Assembly (NCBI GenBank): GCA_007026445.1
Contig: VDMD01000020.1
Location: 434,001 to 498,000, forward strand
DNA from: Schizophyllum amplum
Taxonomy: Eukaryota; Basidiomycota; Agaricomycetes; Agaricales; Schizophyllaceae
Direction: 5' to 3'
Length of the DNA stretch: 64,000 bases
Positions 47,550 through 59,497 of this stretch are shown in pieces. Made by a program: the position numbers and the translations under genes. Below the pieces are notes generated by a model. It searched no databases and was not told the origin of the DNA. It saw nothing but the letters and a program-made list of their open reading frames with translations. The stretch's first letter is position 1; each line of letters starts with the position of its first letter.

Positions 47550-48589
47550 TTACAGCTTCAGATACTCCTTGTAAGACGTCCAGTGATGGCCCTCCCACAT
47601 CCCGTTCTTTACACCCACACTGTCGCCCTCAAACCAGCTCTTCTCCATGTCATGGCGGCCCGTCTCGATGAGGATCTGCGCCTGACCGAGAAACACCGAC
47701 GGCACCTGCCCTCCGGCGGGTACTTCGTCGACCTTCTCCACAGGTGCGTCGAGGATGGCGCCAAGCCCGTTCAGGGTGAGGCGGTCGCCCTCGATGCGAA
47801 GGCATTTGTTAGCAAGAGTCGAAAGAGGGTGATGCGTGACGACGTGGGCGACGAAGCCTGCGCGACACAGGGTGAGATCTTTCATGTTACTTATTGTTCG
47901 GGTCGTGCGTAGCTCACCTCCGATGTCGTCACATGTGGCGGAAGCGAAGGGCGTGTCTCCTTGGACCGAGTGGACGAGGTTGACTTTTTTGTTGACGACG
48001 TATCCGACGAGCTCCTGGACCCACTCGTGGAAGATGCCGGTCTGCTGGTCATTAGGTACGAGACTATACTGACGGCATCACCAGCACGTACAAAGATGCG
48101 CAGGTACGGTAGACCAATGGCCTCGAGGTGTTCTACATCCAGCAGGTTAGCGTCAGATCAGTACGAGGGTCCTTGTACCAGGACAGAGACGACAAACTCA
48201 CCCGCGACCTTGACCTTCTCCTGAAGGAACATCGTCGTGTCGTCCTTCGGCAACCTTTCGATGTTGGTTCCGAACTCGCTCGGCACGAAGAGCTGGACGC
48301 CAGCTGCCTTTGCCGCGTCCGCGAGCGGGATCTGCTCCAGAATGGCGTAGCTGTTTATAGCGCAGATCACCACCTCGACTTTGTGCTCGCGTAGGACCTC
48401 CTCCGTCGCATCGACGTTCGCATAGTCGATACCGGCGTGAGCGACGCTCTTGGGTAGAAATGCCGGACGAGGGGTCGCCGCGCGTGTGAGGACAAGAGAA
48501 GAGACGCCTGCCGTATTGGCAAGCGCGAGTACAACGGCTTTGCCGATAGGGCTCTGCGCACCTGCGATGGCGATGGACTTGAACGACAT
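47550..48589 (-). CDS. NmrA-like / isoflavone-reductase-like protein, copy 3
   Basis: Exons are 48589-48202, 48132-48092, 48041-47918 and 47857-47550 (861 nt, 286 residues). Motifs: SIAIAGAQSPIG, VLTRAATPRPAFLP, FVPSEFG, EHLEAIGLPYLRIF (exon 2). It is the most divergent of the four paralogs (for example ETGRHDMEKSWFEGDSVGV in the C-terminal part), yet intron positions and exon sizes are conserved. It is tail to tail with copy 2. A TATATAA-like sequence lies ~65 bp upstream on the minus strand. Confidence 0.9.
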
Positions 48590-49333
48590 GATCAGGGGGA
48601 GGATGGCGGTATAGAAGAGGGTGACAGTCGAATGAGACCACGGCCCATGTTATATATGCCTCGGTCTGTGCCGTGTAAACGAATAAGCAGTGCGGGTGCA
48701 AGTATATTTTGGTAACTTTTGTGAGCGTAGAAGCCGCTTTCCGTACCTCCCGGATGAGGTTCGTATGTGGAGAAGCGCCTCGCCGGTGGGCCTCATGACG
48801 GGAAATTGAGCGGAGGTTATACCGAATGACAGCGCAATGCTCGGCGCGTTTGATACAAGGCTTCTTTGCGTCGAGTTATAGGGCGTTCTCATAGACCCCC
48901 GAGTCGGGCGGCCCCTATGTATTGCTAAGAGGGCGCAGCGCTGAGTCAGAAATTTGCAAAAGTACGCACGCAGAATGACGCTCAAGACGCTCACCGCTGA
49001 ATGGCTGGCCGTATCTCCACGTCGAGCAACGTACTTGACGCCTTGTCGATGATGAGAGGGAGACGGGCGACCGTCGTTGACGTGTTTACTCACGATGAGT
49101 CGGCAACTGCCAGCATTGCACGTGACCATGTTGAACTCCAGGCCTGGAGCTTTCTTGAAGGCTGGAGCAGATTTTGCCGCGTTTCTAGCTCTTTAACTCT
49201 GTCAAGTATGTCCACAAATATTGGGAAAGAAGCCCAGAGACACCCGGTAGAAAGCGTGCTCAAGAAGCGCTGCCCGTATCAATTCACTTGACAGCATGAG
49301 GCCACAGCGCGCGTAGTAGGAATCAATGGATGC
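48590..49333. other. Intergenic, no supported gene
   Basis: No ORF with motifs. It separates NmrA-like copy 3 from the degraded ORF at 49334-49627. Confidence 0.45.
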
Positions 49334-49627
49334 CTGCATTATTCTTGTCGCTGGCAATGCCACAGGAGGTAAAGGTGGACATATTGCGCGCGGCGAAGAA
49401 GCCAACCATATACATGAACACTTCGGCAGGTGGTTCGGTGCTGAGGGTGTAGAACGCGTGATCTCTGCGCAGGATATCTTTGAGCTGGAGAGCGCAGACA
49501 GCCTTGTGAAGCCTGGGGGAAAGGCCTTGCTTCCGGAGAGCTGAGCAATAAGGTCATTTATCGCATCGTGGCTCTCAAGTTCTCGTTCGAGTTCGAGGCT
49601 CAGTTGCGATAAACGGCCGAAATTCAT
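49334..49627 (-). pseudogene. Possible decayed gene, start resembling the MYND-locus leader
   Basis: From the ATG at 49627 the frame reads MNFGRLSQLSLELERELES, similar in pattern to MSSDSLSRLRFDLELESL at 45059 upstream of the MYND gene. Beyond LIAQL a different frame looks more protein-like (LHKAVCALQLKDILRRDHAF, FMYMVGFFAARN), so a frameshift is likely. Both starts sit divergently next to a HUL5 first exon, which suggests one duplication covered the whole divergent region. Weak evidence. Confidence 0.3.
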
Positions 49628-49937
49628 AGCGTCTGTAGACACGTGAGGAAGACGGTGAGCTTTTCCAAGTCAATTCGATGAAAACATAAAACTGACCTAG
49701 GGCGTGAAGGAGCAAGATGACCTTGGGATTGTGGCGCAATCCTCAACCGTTTGCAAGTCACTGATCCGAAAGGAAATCGCCGGAAGCATTGTCGCATCAG
49801 CGGCCCGATAGGCCGACGTGGGTGACGCACGCCTTCCGGAATCCGCTGATTCATTGTTCTCTTCTTGGATTCCGCCATTGTTTATTTCTTCCTTACCTCC
49901 TACTCCCATCACCGCATATCCGATCTTGAGAAGTGTA

Positions 49938-52900
49938 ATGCAGCCGTCGTTGTTCGAAGACTCGCGACGGCGGAGAATCAACCTCGGAGGCGCGTCCGGC
50001 GCGTCCTCGCAGTCGGCGCTGCTCGACCAGGCGAAGGCACGGCGTCTAGAGCGTCAGACACTCAAGCGAAAGCAGGACAGCGCGATCAAGATCCAGTCAT
50101 GGTGGCGGGGCATGCGCGAGGCGCGCTCGGTGCGCCGCAACCTGCGGCGAGCCCTCGATCAGGACGTCGCCAGCCTCACGGGCCTGCGATGCCTAGTTCT
50201 CATAGGACAGGAGGAGGGGCGCTCGGCGCATGGTCGCGGGCGCTCGATGAGAGCGGGGAAGGTGCGTGACTTTGCAGTGCTGCGGTACTTGACTATTGAC
50301 GTCGCTACAGACACCGTATATGCACCGGCACGCGCTGGCTTTGCAGCCAGTTGGCTGGTCCTCATCCGCAAGGCGAGCCTCATGTTATGTCGATCGTTGG
50401 CTAGAGATCCACAGTAAGTACATATGCTTCTGTGTCGACAGCGTTGGCAGACAGTGCAATTGAATAGGACTGACAACCTCGTTCAGATCACCCAACGCGA
50501 TCCACCATGTCCATATATTATCCACCCTCCTCTCTCCAGCTGCGGGCAGTCGCGCTCTGGGTACCGAAGACAGTCAAGCCGCACTACAAGTCTCAAAGTA
50601 CCTAGTGGACCATGACTACCAGCAGTACCTCGCCCGCGCGATCACACAAGTCGTGCGTGTTGGTTCATTCGCTCTGTTTTTCACGTCTGACGCCTCCTCG
50701 TACAGCCCATAGAGCGCAAGTCTCAATGCTCTGCCCTACCAGGAGTCGTCCGCTTGCTTGTCGCTCCCTTCTCCATCTGGCCAGCAGACACCCCCACATT
50801 CGCCACATCGCTCCTCAGCCTCCTCACCCGCGTCCTCACGCTACCCATCCTACCCAACCGGCTACCACTAGAGTCCCTCGCGTACTTGTCCTCCAGCATC
50901 CCCTACCCATCCCTGCACGTCCTCGATCCACACACATCCGCATTGGTCAACGTCGACGTCGACAGCAAAGTCCACCTACTCGCCAACCTCGTCACCTTCA
51001 CGGCGCCCAGATATCCGGCACTAGCCACCGCCGCGCTCAGCACCTACCTCCGCCTCCTCACCGCCCTCCTCAACACGCTGCCCGTCAACGCGCTCGACCC
51101 ACCCTCGCCCGCGAAATCCAACGCGACGCCGAACAACAACGCAACGCCATGGCGCCACCAAGACTCGGACGACTCCGACTCGGAGGAGGCCGTTACCCAG
51201 GTCACCGTCGTCTCCACCTTCGCCCCGCCACCCCGATTACCAGACATCGACAGCCGCACGCTCAAGCGGCTCCAGACGTTGCAGGATGACAAACAGCTCG
51301 CCTCGCTCCTAGCTGCGACCAAGGCACACCCGGCCGCGCGGCCGGGGCTCATCGCGTATCTCCTCGCGCTGACGACCGCGTGGCCCGCGACGCGCGAGCG
51401 TGTTCTCAGCACCGTGCTCGCGCATACCGGCGGCACGCTCGTGCGCGAATTGTACCGCGGGTACGTGCGTGGCAGCCCGCTCGGACGCGAGGGGAGTCCG
51501 GGCGCGGTATTGGATCCCACGCATGCCCCCGCGTGGCCGCCTCTACTGCTCATTGCGGATCTGTACACACAGGCGCTACTGACGATGGGCGACGATGAGT
51601 TCTTCGGGGAGGGGAGGAATCCGTTGACGTTGGATGAGGTGGCGTCGTTTGGGAGGCAGTTGCTGACGATTGCGTACACGCTGTTTACCCGGGAGGACCA
51701 GAGCGGGATGGTGCGGGCGGACGAGACTGTCCTGCGGTGCTCCTGGGAGAACGCGCGGGAGAAGATCACACGATGCTTGACTGCTATCCATGCCAGAGAG
51801 TGAGCTTGCTTCCTCACTTAACCTCACTAGACCCCTGGCTGACCCCCACCCCAGCTCCCGCAAATCCTTCGTCCCGCGCGACCACTGGCTCGTCACCTCC
51901 CAGCTCGACATGCAAGCCTTCGTCGAAGCCGCCATCTACGAAGAACAGCAGCTCGCCCAATCCGACATCGACCTCCCCCCGCGCGCCCTCTCCAAGCGGC
52001 AGATCGCCGCCATGTCGCCACGGTTAGGCGTGCTGAACAACATCCCCTTCGCCATCCCGTTCGAGGTGCGCGTGAGCATCTTCCGCCACTTTGTCGCGAA
52101 CGACATGCTGGCGCGTGGGCGGAGCGTGAACCGGTATGCGTATGGGCCCGGGCAGCGGACGCGGGCGGAGATCAGGAGAGGGCGGGTCGCGGAGGATGGA
52201 TTTGATAGGTTGGGGGATGCGGATCTGAAGGCGCCGTTGGAGATCGCGTTCATTGACCAGTTCGGGGAGCCGGAGTGAGTGATTAAACTTGTTGCTGGAT
52301 CTGTCGTGATTCCATTAGGGGTATGTTGACTGACGGAAGTGCACAGGGCTGGTATTGACGGCGGCGGGCTGTTCAAGGAGTTCTTCACATCGTTGTGTAA
52401 GGAGGTCTTCGACACGGACCGCGGGCTCTGGCTGGCGAACAAGAAGAACGAGCTGTATCCGAATCCGCATGCGTATGCGACGGAGGGTGAGTTACCGCTT
52501 CCTTCTGCTCTGCGTCACAGCTGAAGGCTTATCATATGTTGTCCAGCGCATAGTCTGAACTGGTACCGCTTCCTCGGACGCATCTTGGGCAAGGCAATGT
52601 ACGAGGGTATACTGGTTGACGTGGCGTTTGCTGGGTTTTTCTTGGCCAAGGTATGGCGAGGTTCTGTTATGTATCGGCATTCGGATAATGACCCATGTGT
52701 AGTGGCTCGGGCGCCAGAGCTTCTTGGACGACCTTGTATCTTTGGACCCGGAGCTGTATAACGGCCTCATCTTCCTGAAGAACTACGACGGCGACTTTGA
52801 GGCGCTCTCCCTCAACTTCACCGTCGCTGTCGAAGGTGTGCTTCTTGTCGCCTTTCGTTTCCTCTGCAGAGGCCTCCTTTACACCGAGCTGACCAAGTAC

Positions 52901-53783
52901 CTTTTCGGCAGAATTCGGCGAGGCTAAGAGCATGGACCTCGTTCCCAACGGTAGCAATATCCCGGTGACGAAGGAGAACCGGTTGCAGTACATTCACCTC
53001 GTGTCGCACTACCGGTTGACGCGGCAGATCAAGCTGCAGTCGGAGGCGTTCTTCGAGGGCTTGTCGCAGATGGTCGACCCCAAGTGGTTGAGGTGAGTGT
53101 GGGTTGGGAATCGTTTTGTGGCGTGTGGCAGCGTCATTCTTCTGCTCGAGGGCCGTTTCATTTATCGCTTTTGTTCGTGCGCGCTCGGCTCCTCGTGTCG
53201 GGATCTGTTACTTATATCTTGTTATCTCGCGTGCTGACGCTGCCGTTGTACAGAATGTTCAACCAGCAAGAGGTGCAGGTGTTGATCGGTGGTGCGAACG
53301 CGCCGGTCGACATCGCTGACCTGCGCGCGCACACGAACTACGGCGGGCTCTACGACGACAACGAGTCGACGATACAGATTTTCTGGAAGGTCGTGAATGC
53401 CTTCGATCAAGATCAGCGCCAGGGCTTGTTACGGTTCGTGACCAGCTGCAGCCGGCCACCTTTATTGTGAGTCTGATAATCTCCTTGACATGTGACATGC
53501 GCCGCTGGTCTCGTTGTGTCGGCTAGGTCACGACGATTCATCCGCTCATGACCTCCATGAAGAGCCGCTCTACGAGAAATCGGTGCTGATGAATCTTCGC
53601 AGAGGCTTCAAAGAGCTTGTGCCCAACTTCGCCATCCGGGACGCAGGCTCTGACGAGAACCGCCTGCCGACGGCAAGCACATGCGTCAACCTCTTGAAGC
53701 TGCCCCGCTACCGCAGCGAGCGGATACTGCGCGATAAGTTGTTGCAGGCGATTAATTCGAACGCGGGCTTCGATTTGTCGTGA
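49938..53783 (+). CDS. HUL5: HECT-type E3 ubiquitin ligase, HUL5/UBE3C-like, with apparent 1-nt deletion in exon 1
   Basis: Exons are 49938-50261, 50311-50413, 50487-50652, 50706-51799, 51855-52274, 52347-52486, 52547-52650, 52703-52835, 52912-53092, 53254-53466 and 53603-53783. The encoded protein is ~1,019 residues. N-terminus: RRRRINLGG and an IQ-like motif (IKIQSWWRG), typical of HUL5/UBE3C. HECT domain: EAGIDGGGLFKEF, RGLWLANKKNELYPNP, GRILGKAMYEGILVD, VLIGGANAPVDI, CSRPPLLGF and the catalytic-cysteine segment PTASTCVNLLKLP, ending NAGFDLS. HUL5 extends ubiquitin chains on proteasome-bound and misfolded proteins. Exon lengths sum to one base short of a multiple of three. The conserved GALGAWSRALDESGEG is in the +1 frame after VLIGQEEG, near the G-run at 50214-50218, where one extra G would restore the frame. 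This may be an assembly error in a homopolymer or a true lesion; all other exons are intact. Confidence 0.88.
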
Positions 53784-54366
53784 GCACGGTGGGATCTGCC
53801 TTGAGCTCGGTGGGATCTGGCGTGGGTGTGGCATGATGAGGCGCGTATGCAGAGCAAATATGCGAGGAGGGAGGTGTTTGATGGGGGCCAACTGGAAGTG
53901 ACTCATACGCATGATAAGACTGGCGCTGTCTGTTTGTACTATCGCATAGTGACCATTGTAGATTGACCAATGTAGTGAAGACTGGTTTCGGAGTATCTGG
54001 GGTATCTCGCGTGTGCGGTGTGTCCCATTGGACCGGAGGTGCAACGGAGCCGCTACGGCATGGCCAGGCCATTTCCGGAGTTGGTGGGTGAGTCCGGTCT
54101 TCGCCACACCAACGCGCCCGCGCGACGCAACTGCGCCGTCCCGACAATCTCAGTAGCTACGACGGAACACATGGTACGAAGCGCGACCGAACCCTTCACA
54201 TATGATGTGCGATATCTTGACCTGCAGCTTCGTCAATGAATTTTATCGGTCAGCAAGCATTGTCGGGAAATGAGGGCTGCGCTTTCACGATATAAATACA
54301 ACATTCTTCCTAGGTTTTACCTTCGGCATACACAATTTTGTCGAGAAGCGGCTTACATAATATGCT
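53784..54366. other. Intergenic, convergent 3' region
   Basis: No gene. Bases 54,267-54,300 match the 3' flank of NmrA-like copy 2 (GGGAAATGAGGGCTGCGCTT), so the inverted duplication extends past the stop codon. Confidence 0.5.
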
Positions 54367-55390
54367 TCACAGCTTCAAGGTCTCCTTCAGCGTCGTCCAG
54401 CGGTGGCCCTCCCACAACCCATTTGCGCCGCCACTACCGTCGCCGTCTACCAGCTTCGTCTCCGTGTTAAGGTATCCCTTCTCTACGAGCGTCTGGAGCT
54501 GATCGAGGAAGAACATCCCGGACACACCCTCCGGGGCGGGGATAACGTCCACCTTCTCAACGGGAGCCCCGAGGACAGCGCCGAGCTCGTTGAGCGTGAC
54601 GCGTTCCCCTTCGATGCGCACGGCTTTGTCTGCGAGAGCAGACAGAGGGTGATGCGTGACGACGTGGGCAACGAAGCCTATGGTGCGCGCGTCAGTTTCT
54701 CTCATCTGGCACCCTTATATCACGGATTTACCTCCTACGTCATCCATGCTCGTAGTGGAGAACGGTGTGTCTCCCTTGACCGAGCTTAAAATGTTGACCT
54801 TTTTGTTGGTGCCGAAGCCGACAACCAGCTCAAGATACTCTTGGAATATGCCCGGCTGTGGCATGGTCAGCTACCTAGTGTGGGGGCGCTTCCCTCAACA
54901 CTCACGAAGACGCGCATGGACGGAAGACCGATAGACTGCAGATGATCTGAGAAGCAGATAGGTTAAAGCGTCTTCTCACCAGGCTCGCCACCAAATGCTG
55001 CTCACCTGCAACCTGTATCTTCACCTGCAAAAAGGATGGCACCTCCGGAAGCCCCTTGGAGATGCACCCGTACTCGCTGGGCACGAACAGTTTCACCCCG
55101 GCGGCCTTTGCTGCGTCCGCAAGCGAGATTTGGCCCAGAATGGCAACGCTGTTGACCGAGGATATGACGACTTGAACCCTGTGCTCGCTCAGGATGGCGG
55201 CAGTTGCGTCCACGTCCGCGTAGTCGATGCCGGCATGGGCGACGTTCTCTGGCAGGTATTCCGGCCGGGCGGTGGTAGCCCGTGTGAGGACAAGGACAGA
55301 GACGCCAGGAGTGGTGGCGAGAGTGAGGACAATAGCCTTGCCTATAGCGCTCTGGGCTCCGGCCACGGCGATAGACTTGAACGCAGACAT
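54267..55390. repeat. Inverted repeat arm (partner 45,926-47,030)
   Basis: About 1.1 kb covering NmrA-like copy 4 from its start codon through its 3' flank is near-identical to the reverse complement of copy 2 and its 3' flank. Introns are included. Confidence 0.8.
54367..55390 (-). CDS. NmrA-like / isoflavone-reductase-like protein, copy 4
   Basis: Exons are 55390-55006, 54946-54906, 54855-54732 and 54677-54367 (861 nt, 286 residues). It is nearly identical to copy 2, inverted. Same Rossmann loop (AVAGAQSAIG), FVPSEYG and C-terminal GYLNTETKL. The promoter carries TATATAAAG ~75 bp upstream. The leader (TTCATCCTCTCACATCTCCC) resembles that of copy 1 at 11,498-11,520 rather than copy 2, so either copy 2 acquired a new promoter or copies 1 and 4 share the ancestral one. 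Confidence 0.92.
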
Positions 55391-58300
55391 GTAAAGGGTA
55401 TGTTGGTTGTAGCGAGGATAGACTAGTAGGAGAATGGGAGATGTGAGAGGATGAAGGTCTTGCCTTTATATAGCGTCAAGGTCTGTCAAGCACCAAGGCT
55501 GCCTGAAGTTTGTATTATCAATTGCTCGTCATATTGGTGACAACGTGGCATGCGAAAGCCGCGTCCGTTGCGCGTCCGTGCCGAACTTGCGACATGTATC
55601 AGATAGTCTGCACCAGGTCTGCACATACGCTGAGATTCGGCCGAAAGAGTCATTGTTTATACTTATGTACGGAAAATGACCCGATGAAAAGGGTGTGGAG
55701 AGACCTTGCAAGCAAGGTAAAAGGCCGCAGGACGGCTGGAATGTCTTTCGCGGTTGCGGCAGCGTGCTGAACAACCTGACTGATGCCAGGGTGCTTCGTT
55801 TTACATCTATGCTGACTCAGGCGCTCTACAACCTGCCAGGCGATGGCGTTAGCAGCGTCTTCTGAATTGTAAGTAGATTGCGCACACATGTCGACGTCTG
55901 ACGCTCGCATGATTGCGTTGAGATATGAAGCATCGCTCAGCCCAAGCTCAGCCTCGGCCTTAGAGGCTGGGATGCCCGAGGATCCCAGTCATCAGTATTT
56001 CGGCGCAATAATTACACGGTTTCAGTGGTGAAGTAGACCTTCCGTGGGCATGATAATGAATTGGCAGAGCTGGAAAGGTACATCAAATGATTCTCGGGAG
56101 CTTGCAAGGTTGTGGCGAGCTTTCAAGGTTTTCCGAACATTGCAAGGTTGGCCAAATAATTTGCACGTGCATGACAGGTAGCCGGAATTATCTGTTGAAC
56201 CTTAGCATGATTGGTGCGTCGCCGCGAGGTCTGCCTTGGATCACCGTAGATGACTCGCTGGAAGTCCGATTGAATACGTTGAGGCTACTACTAGTATACT
56301 AAGTACTGTATAACAGTCTACTTCACGAAAGGTAGTGCAGCATCATGCGCCGCGCGGCATGCATACATCCCTCCAATGGTCAACCCGTCATGTCGCGCGC
56401 CGCGCCGCCGTCTCAAATTGGACCGTCGATACTGACTTCGAAAGAGGGGGGGGGGGGGCGGTTGGCTCAGCGCTCATCGGTCGGCTCGGCCGTCGAACTC
56501 TGTGCTTGACGGAGGCGGGATCAGTACGCAAGTCGTCGTGTGTGTGGTCTTTGGCCGCGCGACCGTCTCCCACGTCTAATGCGTTGATGTGCCGCCGCCT
56601 CCTGAACATTGCGGTCTGTATTCTGACAAGGAAGTGAGCCATAGAGAAACAAGTGATGGGCACCGCGGGGCTCGTCCTTGAGTCTTCCCGTGGTCGCAAA
56701 CACGACGACTAAATCGCCTACATAGGAAGATCATAAAGGACGGCGCTACTCACCGCATATGTACGACGTCTGTTCGCGCAGTCCTCCATCGCGGGGCAAG
56801 ACTGGCGTCTGTGACGCCGCCCAAAGTCGCATTCTTGCCGCTATCCGCAGAGGTACTACGACAACATCAGTAGTATGTGACAGATGCAGAGAACATTGCT
56901 CACAATTACCTGACAATTACTATTAGGCATGCCGGCCAGATGGCGGCGGTCTGCACCTTGACGCGTGACGACGTGAAGCCAAAACGCTGGACGTCAAGCG
57001 GCGCCTTGACTCGGAATGCGCACGGCTCGATGTTGACCGGCGGGTAGTGATGAGGTGTGTAGAATTGAGACACACCTATACGACGCATGAATTTATAGTA
57101 ACACGAGGACCCTGTCGGCTACGGTCTTACCATACAGCAACGGAGCACGCCTCAATCAATTTTACCAAAATTTTACTGGTTTTGCTAGATGGCTACGTGG
57201 AGACCTGCGTCAGAGAACTGTGCACAAGCAAATATGGAGCAGTACGTGTGACAAGAGGGAATATGGATCGTAGGACTTGTACACGGAGAGGTGATTGACG
57301 ATGATCGATGGAGGCAACCACAGGCGACGAACGTCGGAATGCCCAAGTCCCAATCGGCCCGTACTCCGGGATGCGTCATCGGCTGGCACGTGACGCAAGA
57401 AATGATCGGGCTAATAGTAATACGGACTTTTCGAAATCTCTTCTTTTCCGTCTTGTCTCTTCCCTTCTCTCGCCTCCTGCGCCGCTCGCGTTAACGCTGG
57501 CTCGTAGGGCGCTTCCTCTCTTCGCTGACCCTTCCCTTCACTGCTACTAAGGCAAATGAATCTCCATCAGTAGCTCGGGCATTGTGTCTGTTCGCGGGCT
57601 CGCCGTGTCTGCCCGCGGGCGACGGGCGTCGACGCGAAGTGGAGTTGTTGAGGACGCGCGAAGTCGGCGCCGTGTCTTCTCGGTTGCTCCGTGTCTGCCC
57701 GGGGCGGGCGTCGTGTCTGCTCGCGGGCGCCGTCGATCTTCACCACCAGTAGCCCCGCCCGGTCGCCCAAGCGAGACGTCGGAAGCGCAAGCAAGCCAAA
57801 AGAACAGGCTTCCATGGCGCGACGCTATTACAGCGCTCGGAGGTACGTTTGCACATTTCGCATATTGCTTACTACGCTAACGGACGTTAATCTTAGATGT
57901 CTGGACCTCCGCTCGGTCGACGTGCTCTCTGTAAGTCGTTTTCTTTGTCCGCTTGATACCTGACGATCACACCATCCTTCCCGCGCATCACTGACTATGT
58001 CGTTCTGTACCGTCGCATCCGCCGCTCATGCCAAGCCATCGCCCTGGCGCTCGAGACACCTTGCTGCATCGCGGTGCCGTGTGCACTTCCCGGTCATCGA
58101 TGCGCTGAAGCCCGCTCGAGTTCGCGTAACCGCTGCGCTTCGCGACAGGAAGACGCGTTGGCGGACGCGCGTTATACGTCAAGGTGATGTCTCGTGGTGC
58201 GTGAGGGCCGTGTCTGGCATAGGCACAACATAGCGCAGCACGGTATCTGGATGTGTCGCACGACGCGGTGCGCTTACTTCGTCTGTACATAGTGTACATA

Positions 58301-59497
58301 GTGATAGTGTAGATAAAAATACCATTCGTTTTGCCTACATCGAAGCCCGGCTACCAAAGAGTCCAATGAATCCGAGGTTCTCCCTTCCTTGACGTGGCTG
58401 AAATACCAATGGTACCTGCCAGCGAGTCAATGAACTGCGAGACCTTGCAAGGTTCAAAAGACCTTGGTCGAGTTTGAGGGTAAACCTTGCCAGGTTTAAA
58501 AGACCTTGGGACAACCTTGGAGGGTTTCCGAGAACCGTGCTATTATTTTGAGATATTTCACGGTCACGCCGGTCAACAGGACCTTGACGCCACATTTGGT
58601 TGCCTTTCAAGGTCGCCGCCAAAAGACCGATGCAACGTCTATCGTAAGTACTTGCGGCGAATACAGTGCGACTGGCGTCAGTTTGCGAGATTGCGAGACC
58701 CACCGCGCGTGTATTGAGGTCTAAACTAGTCGCACCCAGTTCTGAGGGTGTAAATTGGAATGCAGCAGTGTCGGAGGCCCTGCCCTGAAGTCGACTGCAG
58801 CGGGGCCCAGTCACTGCTTAACCGTTTCCCTGAGATGACAGTTTCAGCTGGTGCAGCGCTGTGCATTGCATGCTTAAGGATTCAAGAGAGCTAAGTAACG
58901 GAGACTTGCTAGATGAGGGGAGGAGGTGCAAGGTCATTATTTGTCGCGCATGATGACACCTGCGGCCTGATACGCACGTGCTTTGTGCGGAGCCGAACGT
59001 CACGTGATATAATCCAAGTACTGGCTTTCTTCCAACTTTCTCCAGGTCAACGTCGCTCGTGGTGCAACGTGTGCAGTGATGTTGGGCGTGATGAAGGGCA
59101 AAAATAGCATCTCTTTGAGACTCCAGAGCATTCGCGAGGGTTGACACGATGCGAAAGACGTTCGACGTATATTCTGCGCATAGCTCGTCTGATGCGGTGT
59201 GCGACTGAGGCATCAAGCATCATAGGTTACAGTATGCACCGATGAAGTACGGTACGATTATGAGATCCATGTTATAGCTTCCTTGTACACCTCTGACTAA
59301 CAGTACAAATACGCTACACATGTCGTGAGATACAGTACATGAGAAGGATACGACGATGCCTTGAGTTGTCCTCGTAGTTCCAGGCGTATGAGAAGCGTTC
59401 CTTTGTCCTACCGTTCAATAGAAGCGCAGATTTTGCTGCTGTCGCGCCCACCCGCTTTTTGGTCAGTTCAACGCCGACCGACGGTGCCTACATCGAA
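55391..59497. other. No recognisable gene; scattered short repeats and a poly-G run
   Basis: I find no domain-bearing ORF. A run of 13 G lies at 56446-56458. CTTGCAAGGTT-type words recur at 56,101-56,155 and 58,441-58,530 (ACCTTGCAAGG, AAGACCTTGG), apparently a degenerate repeat family. At 57,813-57,931 a tiny ORF with splice-like borders (MARRYYSARR, then GTACGT ... TTAG) is too short to call. The last ~230 bp belong to the right inverted arm. Confidence 0.5.
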
